Source of the DNA: a virus
IMG/VR virus record: IMGVR_UViG_3300021197_001414
Location: 1-32,759 of that record
Strand: one strand, 5' to 3'
DNA: 32,759 nucleotides
The notes beneath the pieces are model-generated. The model saw nothing but the letters and a program-made list of their open reading frames with translations. It had not been told where the DNA came from and did not search any database. Shown here in pieces: positions 1-6,906 of the stretch. Within the stretch, counting starts at the first letter, position 1. Each line of letters starts with the position of its first letter. The translations under genes were made by a program, and so were the position numbers.

Positions 1-14
1 GATATATATAGATA

Positions 15-38
15 AGCCACCTTCGGGTGGTTTTTTAT
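15..38 (+). terminator. Rho-independent terminator with UUCG loop
   Basis: The stem AAGCCACC/GGTGGTTT (8 bp with one G-U pair) closes on a TTCG tetraloop and runs into a T tract (TTTTTTATT). It would end a plus-strand transcript entering from the left of the window and insulate the Arc-like gene that follows. Confidence 0.9.
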
Positions 39-75
39 TACCTGGATGTTTTTAATTATTTTTTTTCTAAAACTA

Positions 76-107
76 TTTACAATGACTACATTTGTAGTTA
101 CTATGAT
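76..107 (+). promoter_or_regulatory. Promoter with internal palindromic operator upstream of the Arc-like gene
   Basis: TTTACA (76-81) and TACTAT (99-104) are 17 bp apart and fit a sigma-70 promoter; TATGAT at 102-107 is an alternative -10. Between the hexamers lies the inverted repeat ACTACA-TT-TGTAGT (85-98) with perfect 6-bp arms. A repressor bound there would block RNA polymerase. The ribbon-helix-helix gene starts at 135, so autoregulation is the simplest reading. The promoter and palindrome are seen directly; the identity of the binder is inferred. Confidence 0.6.
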
Positions 108-134
108 TACAAGAAAACAAAAGAGGGTTTAACA

Positions 135-269
135 ATGGAAAACAAGCCAAAGCCGACATCAATTCGACTTAAGCCAGACCTTAAAAAGAAAATTGAAGAG
201 TTAGCAGAAAAGGAAGACCGCAGCTTTAACAATATGATCGCTCGATTACTTGAACAAGCAGTCGCTTAA
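135..269 (+). CDS. Arc-family ribbon-helix-helix DNA-binding protein (44 aa)
   Basis: This is a small dimeric repressor of the Arc/MetJ type. The beta-strand segment PTSIRLKPDLKKKIEELA is followed by the helix NNMIARLLEQAVA, the usual RHH layout, and the 44-aa length is close to P22 Arc (53 aa). The ATG at 135 is preceded by AGAGGG, a good ribosome site. The open frame extends upstream to a GTG at 27, but that extension crosses the terminator and promoter and is rejected. The gene is first in the plus-strand early operon and has a palindrome in its own promoter, so it probably controls entry into this operon. Its target is inferred. Confidence 0.85.
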   Translation: MENKPKPTSIRLKPDLKKKIEELAEKEDRSFNNMIARLLEQAVA

Positions 270-271
270 AA

Positions 272-302
272 ATAAAAAAGCCCAGCGGTCAGGCAAGGGC
301 TT
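272..302. other. Hairpin in the leader before the DUF1376 gene
   Basis: AAGCCC (278-283) pairs with GGGCTT (297-302). Read on the minus strand it is followed by TTTTTTATT and looks like an intrinsic terminator against leftward transcription. Read on the plus strand there is no T run, so it would stay in the early mRNA as a leader hairpin about 30 nt before the DUF1376 start. A similar hairpin followed by almost the same SD region precedes the HNH gene near 32368. Confidence 0.6.
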
Positions 303-331
303 AGTTAGAAGGTTACGAGGTAATTTTACCA

Positions 332-1090
332 ATGCATTATTACAAATTCAATATAGCTGACTGGGTTAAGGATACAGCCCATTTGAGCTTGAAAGAGGAA
401 GCTATTCTTCTTCGACTTATAAACTACTACGTAAACACTGAGTCATTTATCCCAAACAAAACCCAGATGGTTTTGAGAAAATTGCGAATCGCAGACGAGT
501 CGGAAACGGTTGATATACTGCTTGAAGAGTTCTTCATTAAGTCTCGTGATGGTTGGAGAAACAAAGAACTTGATAAAACTATCAGTGAATACCAAAAACG
601 TGCTGATAGAAATAGATTGAATGGTAAATCTGGCGGACGACCTAAAAACAAAGACTTAGATAAACCCAGTGGGTTACCAGATGGTAAGCAAGTGGATACC
701 GAGTCGAAACCCGATGGTAACCTTAACTATAAACCATTAACTACTAACCAAGAACCAGTAACCAATAAAGAGAATAAAAAGAAAGTCTCGACTTCGCTCG
801 ATTATTCTTCGTGGCCTTCAATGCCTAGTAGTGAGTTACTTGATGAATGGAAAAAACTTCGTAAGCGTCTAAAGGCAAACATTAGCCAGATAGTGATCAA
901 CAAGACTGGAAAGGAATTAATCAAAGCTGTTGAGATGGGTTACTCAATAGACCAATGTTTTGAGACTTGGATTTACAAAGGCTGGCGAGGGTTTGAGGCT
1001 GAATGGATGAAAAACTCTGCAGCTAAACCAGTAAGCCAGGGTGTTAACTACGTAGGAAATAACTTTACTAAGCCGGAGGGTTGGCAATGA
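332..1090 (+). CDS. DUF1376 phage replication protein (lambda O-like role)
   Basis: The N-terminal ~100 residues match the DUF1376 family (YYKFNIADWVKDTAHLSL, then a winged-helix-like region ending in an NGKSGGRPKNK basic patch). A polar low-complexity linker (~105-155) follows. The C-terminal ~95 residues (DEWKKLRKRLKANIS to GWRGFEAEWM) resemble the C-terminal domain of phage replication initiators and DnaT-like proteins. Such proteins sit next to helicase loaders and are thought to bind the phage origin. The ATG is preceded by GAGGT about 10 nt upstream. The stop overlaps the next ATG (ATGA), so it is coupled to the DnaC-type gene. No iterons were recognised in the coding sequence. The family is clear; the biochemical role is inferred from context. 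Confidence 0.8.
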   Translation: MHYYKFNIADWVKDTAHLSLKEEAILLRLINYYVNTESFIPNKTQMVLRKLRIADESETVDILLEEFFIKSRDGWRNKELDKTISEYQKRADRNRLNGKSGGRPKNKDLDKPSGLPDGKQVDTESKPDGNLNYKPLTTNQEPVTNKENKKKVSTSLDYSSWPSMPSSELLDEWKKLRKRLKANISQIVINKTGKELIKAVEMGYSIDQCFETWIYKGWRGFEAEWMKNSAAKPVSQGVNYVGNNFTKPEGWQ

Positions 1091-1830
1091 GTGACATAAT
1101 GAAAAAGATTAAAGCGCGTGCCGCCCAAGGTGGTAATAAATACACATGGGAAGACCTTAAGCGATTACGCGAAGAGGACGAAGTTAAACAGGCTGCAGTG
1201 TTTGAGCAGCAATTCAAAGAGCATGCAGCAAAGGAAACAGTAGGACGATCGGGTATTTTGCCACTTCACATGAAATGCACCGTTAATAACTTTGAATCGG
1301 ATACTGCAGAGAAAATGGAAGCTAAGCGGTTTGCTGCGGAATATATAATGAATTTTGATAACAACATGGGACAGGGCTTCATATTTAGCGGCAACAGCGG
1401 AACGGGTAAAAACCACTTATCTGCAGCAATGTGTAACGAGTTAATGCGCCGTGGTAAATCTTGTTTGGTGATCACCGTTAACGAGCTAATGCAAAAGCTA
1501 CGTAACTGTTATGACAAGAACTCAGAAACGACTGAGGATAAATTCTTCCAAGCAATGAATGATTTTGATTTGTTGATACTTGATGAAATTGGACTTCAGC
1601 GTAACAACGACAACGAGAGACTAGCGTTAAACCAAATCATTGATAAGCGTATTGGGTGCATGAAGCCTACAGGAATGTTAACCAACTTACCTGCAGGATG
1701 TAACAAGCCAATGGGTGATCCTGAATGGTTTGCGAATATGAATGATTTACTAGGAGTTCGTATTATGGACCGTATGCGATCGAATGGTGGTAAGTGGATT
1801 TCGTTTAACTGGGAGAGCTACCGCAAGTGA
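1087..1830 (+). CDS. dnaC: DnaC-type AAA+ helicase loader
   Basis: It loads the replicative DnaB helicase at the phage origin together with the upstream initiator. The Walker A motif GNSGTGKN (about residues 102-109) has the Asn after Lys that is also seen in E. coli DnaC (GKPGTGKNHL). Walker B is LLILDE (~163-167), followed by sensor-type Asn residues (MLTNLPAG) and a late arginine pair (IMDRMRS). At 247 aa it is close to E. coli DnaC (245 aa). The open frame starts at a TTG at 1081, but the ATG at 1087 overlaps the previous stop (ATGA) and has GGAGGG 6 nt upstream, so it is preferred. The N-terminal ~60 residues are charged and helical, as expected for the DnaB-binding region. Confidence 0.9.
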   Translation: MSDIMKKIKARAAQGGNKYTWEDLKRLREEDEVKQAAVFEQQFKEHAAKETVGRSGILPLHMKCTVNNFESDTAEKMEAKRFAAEYIMNFDNNMGQGFIFSGNSGTGKNHLSAAMCNELMRRGKSCLVITVNELMQKLRNCYDKNSETTEDKFFQAMNDFDLLILDEIGLQRNNDNERLALNQIIDKRIGCMKPTGMLTNLPAGCNKPMGDPEWFANMNDLLGVRIMDRMRSNGGKWISFNWESYRK

Positions 1831-2177
1831 ATCACTACAACAAACCATACAAGGACTGGACGGAAAGAGAATCAACTTATCCGGAACATTACGGGAAAGG
1901 TGATATAGGATGGATACTTTCTCAACTAGATAGGTTGTCTGATGATAAGAGAAAGGAAGCTAGTGAGAAATATAGCTTAGCATTTACTAGGCATGGCAGA
2001 GATAAGGCAAATGCGAAGCTCAAGTCATTCTGTGAGGAGTTCGGCGGTGAAGTGATACAAACACACCAAGTTAAACAATCAAGCGCTGTAAACCCGTTTG
2101 AGGAAAGATTGCAGAAAATAAGAAATGGTAATCGTGGTGGAAGAAAAACAATTTTAGGAATGGCAGGTGAAGAATGA
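1827..2177 (+). CDS. Hypothetical early protein, 116 aa, GTG start
   Basis: I do not recognise this protein. It is hydrophilic, with a helical middle (KRKEASEKYSLAFTRHGRDK, then a CEEFGG turn) and a basic Gly/Arg-rich segment near the end (RNGNRGGRKT). It starts at a GTG whose last bases form the stop of dnaC (GTGA overlap), so translation is coupled; no in-frame ATG occurs until near the C-terminus. It ends in GMAGEE because those codons carry the ribosome site of the next gene, the first of three such endings in a row. Context suggests a replication or recombination accessory role comparable with lambda nin genes, but nothing in the sequence proves it. Confidence 0.75.
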   Translation: MNHYNKPYKDWTERESTYPEHYGKGDIGWILSQLDRLSDDKRKEASEKYSLAFTRHGRDKANAKLKSFCEEFGGEVIQTHQVKQSSAVNPFEERLQKIRNGNRGGRKTILGMAGEE

Positions 2178-2416
2178 ATATTGAAGACGGTTTGTTTTAC
2201 TACTGGAACACAGACGAATCTCATTACGATAACAACGAAACCATGTACGACTTTTTAAGCTTTGAGCTATCAGAAAACATAGAAGCCACCCATGAGGACG
2301 GAAGTTACGCAGAGATTAAGCTCGAAGACGGCAGAGAGTTTGAGGTTCACGCAAGCGGTAATGGTGATTGTTACAGCCATAAGGTTGAGTTTGTAGGAAT
2401 GGCGGGTGAAGAATGA
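2174..2416 (+). CDS. Hypothetical acidic early protein, 80 aa
   Basis: This is a small, strongly acidic protein (many Asp/Glu) with no motif I can name. Its middle reads as alternating strands (SYAEIKLEDGREFEVHASG). It begins at an ATGA overlap with the preceding gene; the SD GGTGA lies 3 nt before the ATG, inside the upstream coding sequence. It ends in VGMAGEE, nearly the same nucleotides as the end of the previous gene, and those codons supply the ribosome site for the next ORF. Acidic small early proteins are sometimes DNA mimics or inhibitors, but that is speculation here. Confidence 0.7.
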   Translation: MNIEDGLFYYWNTDESHYDNNETMYDFLSFELSENIEATHEDGSYAEIKLEDGREFEVHASGNGDCYSHKVEFVGMAGEE

Positions 2417-2619
2417 AGATATATAGAGTCAGAAAAAATTCACTGTTTGACGTTTTAACTGTACAGCCATCAAATATCTTTGAAAAGATAGCGCTAATAC
2501 TGAAGGGATATAGGAAAGTACAAATACACGAAAATTCATTTATGCATTCAGCTAATATCTGGATGCATAAGAAGTCAAAATTTAAAAGCGATTATATTTC
2601 AATGGAAGGTGAAGAATGA
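2413..2619 (+). CDS. Hypothetical early protein, 68 aa
   Basis: This small basic protein is unrecognised (MKIYRVRKNSLFDVL at the start). It has a central amphipathic segment (NIFEKIALILKGYRK) and a His/Lys-rich second half. It starts at an ATGA overlap behind GGTGA and ends in SMEGEE, again reusing the GGTGAAGAATGA junction to start the next gene. It contrasts in charge with the acidic 80-aa protein just upstream. A function cannot be assigned; the strict end-to-end coupling suggests it is translated with its neighbours. Confidence 0.65.
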   Translation: MKIYRVRKNSLFDVLTVQPSNIFEKIALILKGYRKVQIHENSFMHSANIWMHKKSKFKSDYISMEGEE

Positions 2620-2801
2620 AACAAGTAAATGAAGTTGAATGGTCATGGACTGTAAGCTGTCCAGAGTGCGGCGCTAATTATGATGAGTTTGACGAGCAGG
2701 TTGATGATAGCGGTACTCACCCTGTAATTACATGCGATAGAGATGATTATAGTGATGGTGTTTGCGGTTGTGTGTTTGAAGTTACATGCATAGAGAATTA
2801 A
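2616..2801 (+). CDS. Small putative zinc-ribbon protein, 61 aa
   Basis: Cysteines are arranged as CPEC near the N-terminus and then C, C-G-C and C in the second half (ITCDRDDYSD, VCGCVF, VTCIEN). This resembles a small zinc ribbon, though the spacing between the second and third Cys is long. The protein is very acidic between the clusters. It starts at an ATGA overlap after the GEE junction. Small Cys-rich proteins of this kind occur in the nin-like regions of lambdoid phages, where most are uncharacterised. Zinc binding is inferred from the Cys pattern only. Confidence 0.7.
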   Translation: MKQVNEVEWSWTVSCPECGANYDEFDEQVDDSGTHPVITCDRDDYSDGVCGCVFEVTCIEN

Positions 2802-2804
2802 TTA

Positions 2805-3296
2805 ATGGCGGATGAGTTTATTCTCAATCGCGCTAACGAGGGTGAACAATACCCTCGTCTAGCTGAGTCGATTGAAAAGATATTAAGTGGTGATGGTCAG
2901 GCTAAGGTTACTGTTACACGAAAGAATAACGGAACGCTTCCAATGCTCAAGCTGTGGCGAGCATGGATGAAACAAATGTGTGAATACATGAATGCTAACG
3001 GCAATACAATGCCGTTGTATTACACGAAAGCAGGTGAGCCAGTTGGTAAGCGACCAATGACACCTGAAGATTGTCACCATGCCTTTACTTATTTGTGCAT
3101 GCCATGCGACGAGAACGGCGAAAGACTATCATGGGCGCTAAGTGAGGCAGGTAGTAATAAAAAGCGCGTGGCGAGCGCTGGGGAGCGTTTAAGGGCTATG
3201 GATAGAATGTGGATGATTGGAGTTGATAAAGCTATACCGCTAATTAACCCTCAAGACAGCGAATACAACAAACTAAAACAAGAGAGTGAATCATAA
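2805..3296 (+). CDS. Conserved phage early protein, 163 aa, at the NinB position
   Basis: The protein has a central KLWRAWMKQMCEYMNANG segment, a second block around MTPEDCHHAFTYLCMPCDENG, then a Ser/Lys-rich stretch and a C-terminal PLINPQDSEYNKL motif. I recall similar proteins in gammaproteobacterial phages and prophages as hypothetical. Its place before rha and ninG, and a KLW-W-K-like core, recall NinB/Orf recombination mediators, but the match is too weak to name it. The start ATG is 3 nt after the previous stop with only a weak GAGA upstream, so it may depend on coupling. It is the last gene before the internal promoter at 3316. Confidence 0.7.
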   Translation: MADEFILNRANEGEQYPRLAESIEKILSGDGQAKVTVTRKNNGTLPMLKLWRAWMKQMCEYMNANGNTMPLYYTKAGEPVGKRPMTPEDCHHAFTYLCMPCDENGERLSWALSEAGSNKKRVASAGERLRAMDRMWMIGVDKAIPLINPQDSEYNKLKQESES

Positions 3297-3315
3297 ACCT
3301 TATGAAGTGATGAAT

Positions 3316-3344
3316 TTGACACCTCTTATGTGAGGTGTTAAATT
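3316..3344 (+). promoter_or_regulatory. Sigma-70 promoter with an operator-like inverted repeat, upstream of rha
   Basis: A consensus -35 TTGACA (3316-3321), a 17-bp spacer and TAAATT (3339-3344) form a good promoter. An inverted repeat TTTGACACCTC / GAGGTGTTAAA (11 bp with one G-T, loop TTATGT) spans from the -35 into the -10. As DNA it is a natural operator site; as RNA it would form a hairpin followed by TTTT and could weakly terminate upstream transcripts. A strong SD (AAGGAG) and the rha ATG follow at 3372. Confidence 0.65.
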
Positions 3345-3371
3345 TTACATGTCAACATAAGGAGATTAGCC

Positions 3372-3845
3372 ATGACTGATATTGAAATTTATTCGGATAA
3401 CCAAGAAATAAAAACAAACTCTAAAAACATTTCAGATGTGTTTGGAAAGATTCATCGTGATGTATTGCGCGACATTAAAAAGCTGGATTGCAGTGATGAA
3501 TTTAGAGTGCGCAACTTTGCGCAGTCCTCTTATATCAGTGAACAAAACAAGGAATTACCTTGCGTTGAAATGACAAAGGACGGATTTACTTTTCTTTGCA
3601 TGGGTTATCGTGGTGAAAAGGCTGCGAAATTCAAAGAGGCTTATATTGATGAATTTAACAGAATGGCTAATTCCTTAAATTCAATAAGCAACCGAGTTAA
3701 TAAGCTATCAATTGAAGGAAAGAAAATAACAGAGCTTGGTAAAGAATGGTCATCACTGGGTCATGAAGTTAGGCGAGCTAAAAAAGAACACAATCAAGCT
3801 ACAAACTTATTGATGAATGAAGTTCAGTTAAAGTTGGAGATTTAA
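3372..3845 (+). CDS. rha: Rha-family phage regulatory protein
   Basis: This belongs to the pRha family, named from the Rha protein of temperate phages, which interferes with growth in some host backgrounds and is regarded as regulatory. The conserved block runs from residue ~15 to ~100: SKNISDVFGKIHRDVLRDIK, then FRVRNFAQSSYIS, then VEMTKDGFTFLCMGYRGEKAAKFKEAYIDEFN. The C-terminal ~55 residues are a charged helical tail of lower conservation. The ATG has AAGGAG 8 nt upstream and follows its own operator-containing promoter. ninG starts on the base after its stop. The family call is firm; the regulated targets are unknown. Confidence 0.88.
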   Translation: MTDIEIYSDNQEIKTNSKNISDVFGKIHRDVLRDIKKLDCSDEFRVRNFAQSSYISEQNKELPCVEMTKDGFTFLCMGYRGEKAAKFKEAYIDEFNRMANSLNSISNRVNKLSIEGKKITELGKEWSSLGHEVRRAKKEHNQATNLLMNEVQLKLEI

Positions 3846-4439
3846 ATGGCTAACTCAAAAAGAAAGTGTGCTTATTGCAAAGAACGACAACCAGCAGAAA
3901 TAATGCTTATTAATGGTTCGCAAGCATTCTGCAATAAAGACCACTTCATAGAGTACGCTGTAAGCAACAGGAAGGCTTTAAGCGCTAAAGGTAAGCAAGT
4001 TATAGACAAAGAAGAAAGAACCTCGCTACGTAAGCGCAAGGAGGCTTTGCGCGATAGAAGCTGGTATATGAAAGAGGCTCAGAAGTGGTTTAATAGATTT
4101 GTACGTCTTAGAGATGTTAACAAGCCATGCATAAGCTGTTTAAATCCTTTGCGTAACGATGTAAGGCTTAAGGGGCATTTGTACGATGCAGGTCATTACC
4201 TAAGTGTTGGCGCTCGTTTTAACTTGCGATTCAACGAAGATAACTGTCATGCTCAATGCGTAAAGTGCAACCGTGACTTATCAGGTAATGCTGCGGCTTA
4301 TAGAGTTGAGTTAGTGAAGCGTATTGGCCTTGATAGAGTTGAGTTATTGGAGTGCGACCATAAACCAAAGAAATACACTATTGATGATTTAAAGGAAATG
4401 ATCGCTAAATACAAATTGAAGTGTAAAGAGTTAGAATAA
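3846..4439 (+). CDS. ninG: NinG/Rap recombination nuclease
   Basis: This is a homologue of lambda NinG (Rap), a Holliday-junction endonuclease acting in phage recombination. An N-terminal zinc-finger-like region (CAYC, then CNKDHF) is followed by a Lys/Arg-rich helical linker with RSWYMKEAQKWFNRFVRLRD, matching the lambda layout. The HNH-type core is CISC, then DAGHYLSVGARFNLRFNEDN, then HAQCVKCNRDLSGN. The 197-aa length is close to lambda NinG (204 aa). GGAG precedes the ATG by 7 nt. It is the last gene of the plus-strand operon and ends 28 bp from the end of the tailspike gene on the other strand. Confidence 0.92.
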   Translation: MANSKRKCAYCKERQPAEIMLINGSQAFCNKDHFIEYAVSNRKALSAKGKQVIDKEERTSLRKRKEALRDRSWYMKEAQKWFNRFVRLRDVNKPCISCLNPLRNDVRLKGHLYDAGHYLSVGARFNLRFNEDNCHAQCVKCNRDLSGNAAAYRVELVKRIGLDRVELLECDHKPKKYTIDDLKEMIAKYKLKCKELE

Positions 4440-4441
4440 AA

Positions 4442-4463
4442 AACGCCCCGGTTATGGGGCGTT
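4442..4463. terminator. Bidirectional terminator between ninG and the tailspike gene
   Basis: A perfect 8-bp stem AACGCCCC/GGGGCGTT with loop GGTTAT lies between two converging genes. On the minus strand it is followed by TTTTTTATT, a strong signal for the end of the late operon; on the plus strand it is followed by the weaker GTTGTT. Confidence 0.9.
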
Positions 4464-4467
4464 GTTG

Positions 4468-6897
4468 TTATAGCTTCAACTCGTAAATTTTTGCGTAAAA
4501 TGCATAATTATCAGATTGAGAGTTTGATAATCCATTTATTTTTAGGTCAATAAAGTTTGTTGATGTGCGTACTGTGTATGAACTAACGTAATTAAAGTAC
4601 TGATACGTATCATCAAGCGTAACGCCTTGGCTTAACCCTGCGCCTGTGTTATTCAGAAGGTAAATCATGAACGTTGGACTCCCGCCCTTTCGATTACTTA
4701 CCCCAACGGTATCAATGTAATAACGCTTAGTTTCTGGCCCTATAGGTTTCCTGTAGAGTAACTCTGTATCTGATGACGGCTTATAGTATGTTGCTGATAT
4801 TTCCGTCTCAGTGTAGTTAGCATCGACATATTTTATCTTTCTAGGATCTAAATCTCCCTCACTGTAAAACAGAGCGCTTGCATCTGCATGTGATGAGAAC
4901 ACTGGTTCAATCTCAAATGAGTTAACAAAGAAGCAATTAGTAGTATCAAGTAGTGACTTCCACGCCATTGGTATTGATGTTCCAGCAACAGGGTAGTCAA
5001 ATGTCGATGTGCGTATTGTGCAGCCATCAATATACCTTCCCACTGTAGGGCCTAAAGCCTGAGAGTATCTAGCAGGGCCAAGATCAAACGCATTCATAAA
5101 CAATCGACTACCTTCATTGTCAAATGCGTCATCTAAATAATCTAAAACGGGTGAACCTTGTAGCAGTATCGTAGAGTGAACTGTGTTGTTCTCCGTATTT
5201 ACAGCGCCAACTTTAACGCCATGAGATGCATCGAAATTTGCATAGGATATTCCATAGTCACCCTCTATAACTAGGTTTTCTATAGTTGTTGCATATGAGT
5301 AAGGTATACGTATTTTCCATCGCTTAACGCTGTCATAAACTGAACCACAGCTACAAATAGCACGGTTAATATTCATACTATTATTTTCAGAGGTAAACAA
5401 AAAACCATCCGCACATTTTTGCGCCTCTAAAGTTCCGGTGATATCAAGAAACCAATTAAATACAAAAAAGCCAGGAACATCGAAACCCTGACAAGTTAGC
5501 GAACCAATACCACCAAAGCTACGCCCTTGTCGAACTCCATTAACCATGACACCAGCTGCCATAACATGAGCCGTTGCAGGATCGCCAATTAGGTCTGTTG
5601 ATAGATATAAATTATCAAAACCCGCGTTGGATGGTGCGCCAAAATTTGGTAATGATATTGTCGATGGATTGTAAGTTTCACCAAGATTTGTTGTTTTACT
5701 GGCTATTGTACCGTTTTGCGGGTACGGATGGTTCCCGTTCGGAAACCATTTAAAATAAACTTTACCATCAGAAACAAACATTACATCACCATAAGTTTTA
5801 TAGCTCTGTCCTGTTTCGTTAAATTCTACAATCTCACCAGGCCGCCACCCTGCTTTAGAACTTTCAAAATAATTAGGATATGCTTCGTCAAGGGTGTTAC
5901 CAAAAATCATTGTAGGTTTTCTATCATTATCCCCACCCTTCCAATAAAAGTAACTACCTGTAGAACTTATAATTTTTGTGTCTTTTAAATGGAAGTAATC
6001 ATCAAAAAGTATTTGAGTTGATGCAGTGTTTTCAACAATAAGATTTACATGCTTATCATTTAGATATTTGCATACATCAACTAATTTATTAACAGTTGCG
6101 TTATCTGCAACGATACCTAGCGACTTGTGTGTAACGCAATTATTAAAAGGTATAATATTTACAAATAAACCGTTAGCTGTTGATATTGATGAGAACCCAT
6201 CACCGTACCCCGTTAATTCTGTCGTGAATAGGTAATTATCCCTATCTTTAAGAATGAAGTTTCTACCAATATGTGGAGACATTGATTGTAATTCTAATGA
6301 GTTCAAGTGAAGGGTGTCATGGTCATCAACATATTGGAATGATGGACCAGCGCCTTGAGAAATTGCATCACCTTTACGCATTGGCTCTTTTAAGTCGATA
6401 GGCGCTGGAAGATTTAAAACCCTGAAATTTCTAGCGTCTAAATCAGAACCTAAATTTAACGAGTCAAAAGGCAACCCTTCAGTTAACCATTTTTCCCCAG
6501 CTTTATTTTTAGATAAAAATTCACCATAATTTCCAGTTATTTGCTGGCAAAGCATGGTTAACTTATCAAATTCCTTCTCAATAGCTGATGCATCATAGCG
6601 ACCTAAATTTCTTAATGATGTCTCTTGAGTTGGTGATACGATGCGCTCAACAATTAGCTTGTATTGATCTTTAAGTGGTGAGGATAGAATAATTGATGAT
6701 CCATCATTCCACCATTGAAAAGGAACACCGGGAATTGAATAGTTAGTACCAATTACCAATTGTATCTCAACGCCAAATGTATCAATCTGCGTTACTACAA
6801 TGTCGTCCTTGACGAAAAACGGGAAAGAGAAATCGAACGTTGTTGTTACGCCGTTCCCTGTGTATTCCTGCTTATTAAATGTTGTTTGAACTGTCAT
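4468..6897 (-). CDS. Tailspike / receptor-binding protein, 809 aa
   Basis: The N-terminal ~125 residues (QTTFNKQEYTGNGVTTTFDF to LGRYDASAIEKEFDKL) match the head-binding adaptor of podovirus tail fibres and spikes. The central ~500 residues are rich in Asn, Ile, Val and Gly with repeating short strands (e.g. TTIENLVIEGDYGISYANFD, STILLQGSPV), as in a right-handed parallel beta-helix of polysaccharide-binding or degrading spikes. The C-terminal ~100 residues look like a beta-rich trimerisation or binding cap. No catalytic pair can be assigned by eye, so depolymerase activity is possible but unproven. It is the last gene of the late operon, right after the ejection proteins, and is followed by a terminator. 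This is one of at least two adhesin systems in the window. Confidence 0.85.
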   Translation of the reverse strand: MTVQTTFNKQEYTGNGVTTTFDFSFPFFVKDDIVVTQIDTFGVEIQLVIGTNYSIPGVPFQWWNDGSSIILSSPLKDQYKLIVERIVSPTQETSLRNLGRYDASAIEKEFDKLTMLCQQITGNYGEFLSKNKAGEKWLTEGLPFDSLNLGSDLDARNFRVLNLPAPIDLKEPMRKGDAISQGAGPSFQYVDDHDTLHLNSLELQSMSPHIGRNFILKDRDNYLFTTELTGYGDGFSSISTANGLFVNIIPFNNCVTHKSLGIVADNATVNKLVDVCKYLNDKHVNLIVENTASTQILFDDYFHLKDTKIISSTGSYFYWKGGDNDRKPTMIFGNTLDEAYPNYFESSKAGWRPGEIVEFNETGQSYKTYGDVMFVSDGKVYFKWFPNGNHPYPQNGTIASKTTNLGETYNPSTISLPNFGAPSNAGFDNLYLSTDLIGDPATAHVMAAGVMVNGVRQGRSFGGIGSLTCQGFDVPGFFVFNWFLDITGTLEAQKCADGFLFTSENNSMNINRAICSCGSVYDSVKRWKIRIPYSYATTIENLVIEGDYGISYANFDASHGVKVGAVNTENNTVHSTILLQGSPVLDYLDDAFDNEGSRLFMNAFDLGPARYSQALGPTVGRYIDGCTIRTSTFDYPVAGTSIPMAWKSLLDTTNCFFVNSFEIEPVFSSHADASALFYSEGDLDPRKIKYVDANYTETEISATYYKPSSDTELLYRKPIGPETKRYYIDTVGVSNRKGGSPTFMIYLLNNTGAGLSQGVTLDDTYQYFNYVSSYTVRTSTNFIDLKINGLSNSQSDNYAFYAKIYELKL

Positions 6898-6906
6898 GAT
6901 TAAACC

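Noticed and set aside
27-134. GTG-initiated extension of the Arc-like protein to 80 aa
   Set aside because: The extension crosses the terminator T tract, the promoter and the operator; the ATG at 135 has a good SD and gives the normal Arc length.
427-651. Minus-strand frame inside the DUF1376 gene
   Set aside because: It is antisense to a gene with a clear family match and has no SD or neighbours on that strand.
2805-3296. Firm call of NinB for the 163-aa protein
   Set aside because: Only position and a short Lys-Leu-Trp motif agree; the rest does not line up with lambda NinB by eye.
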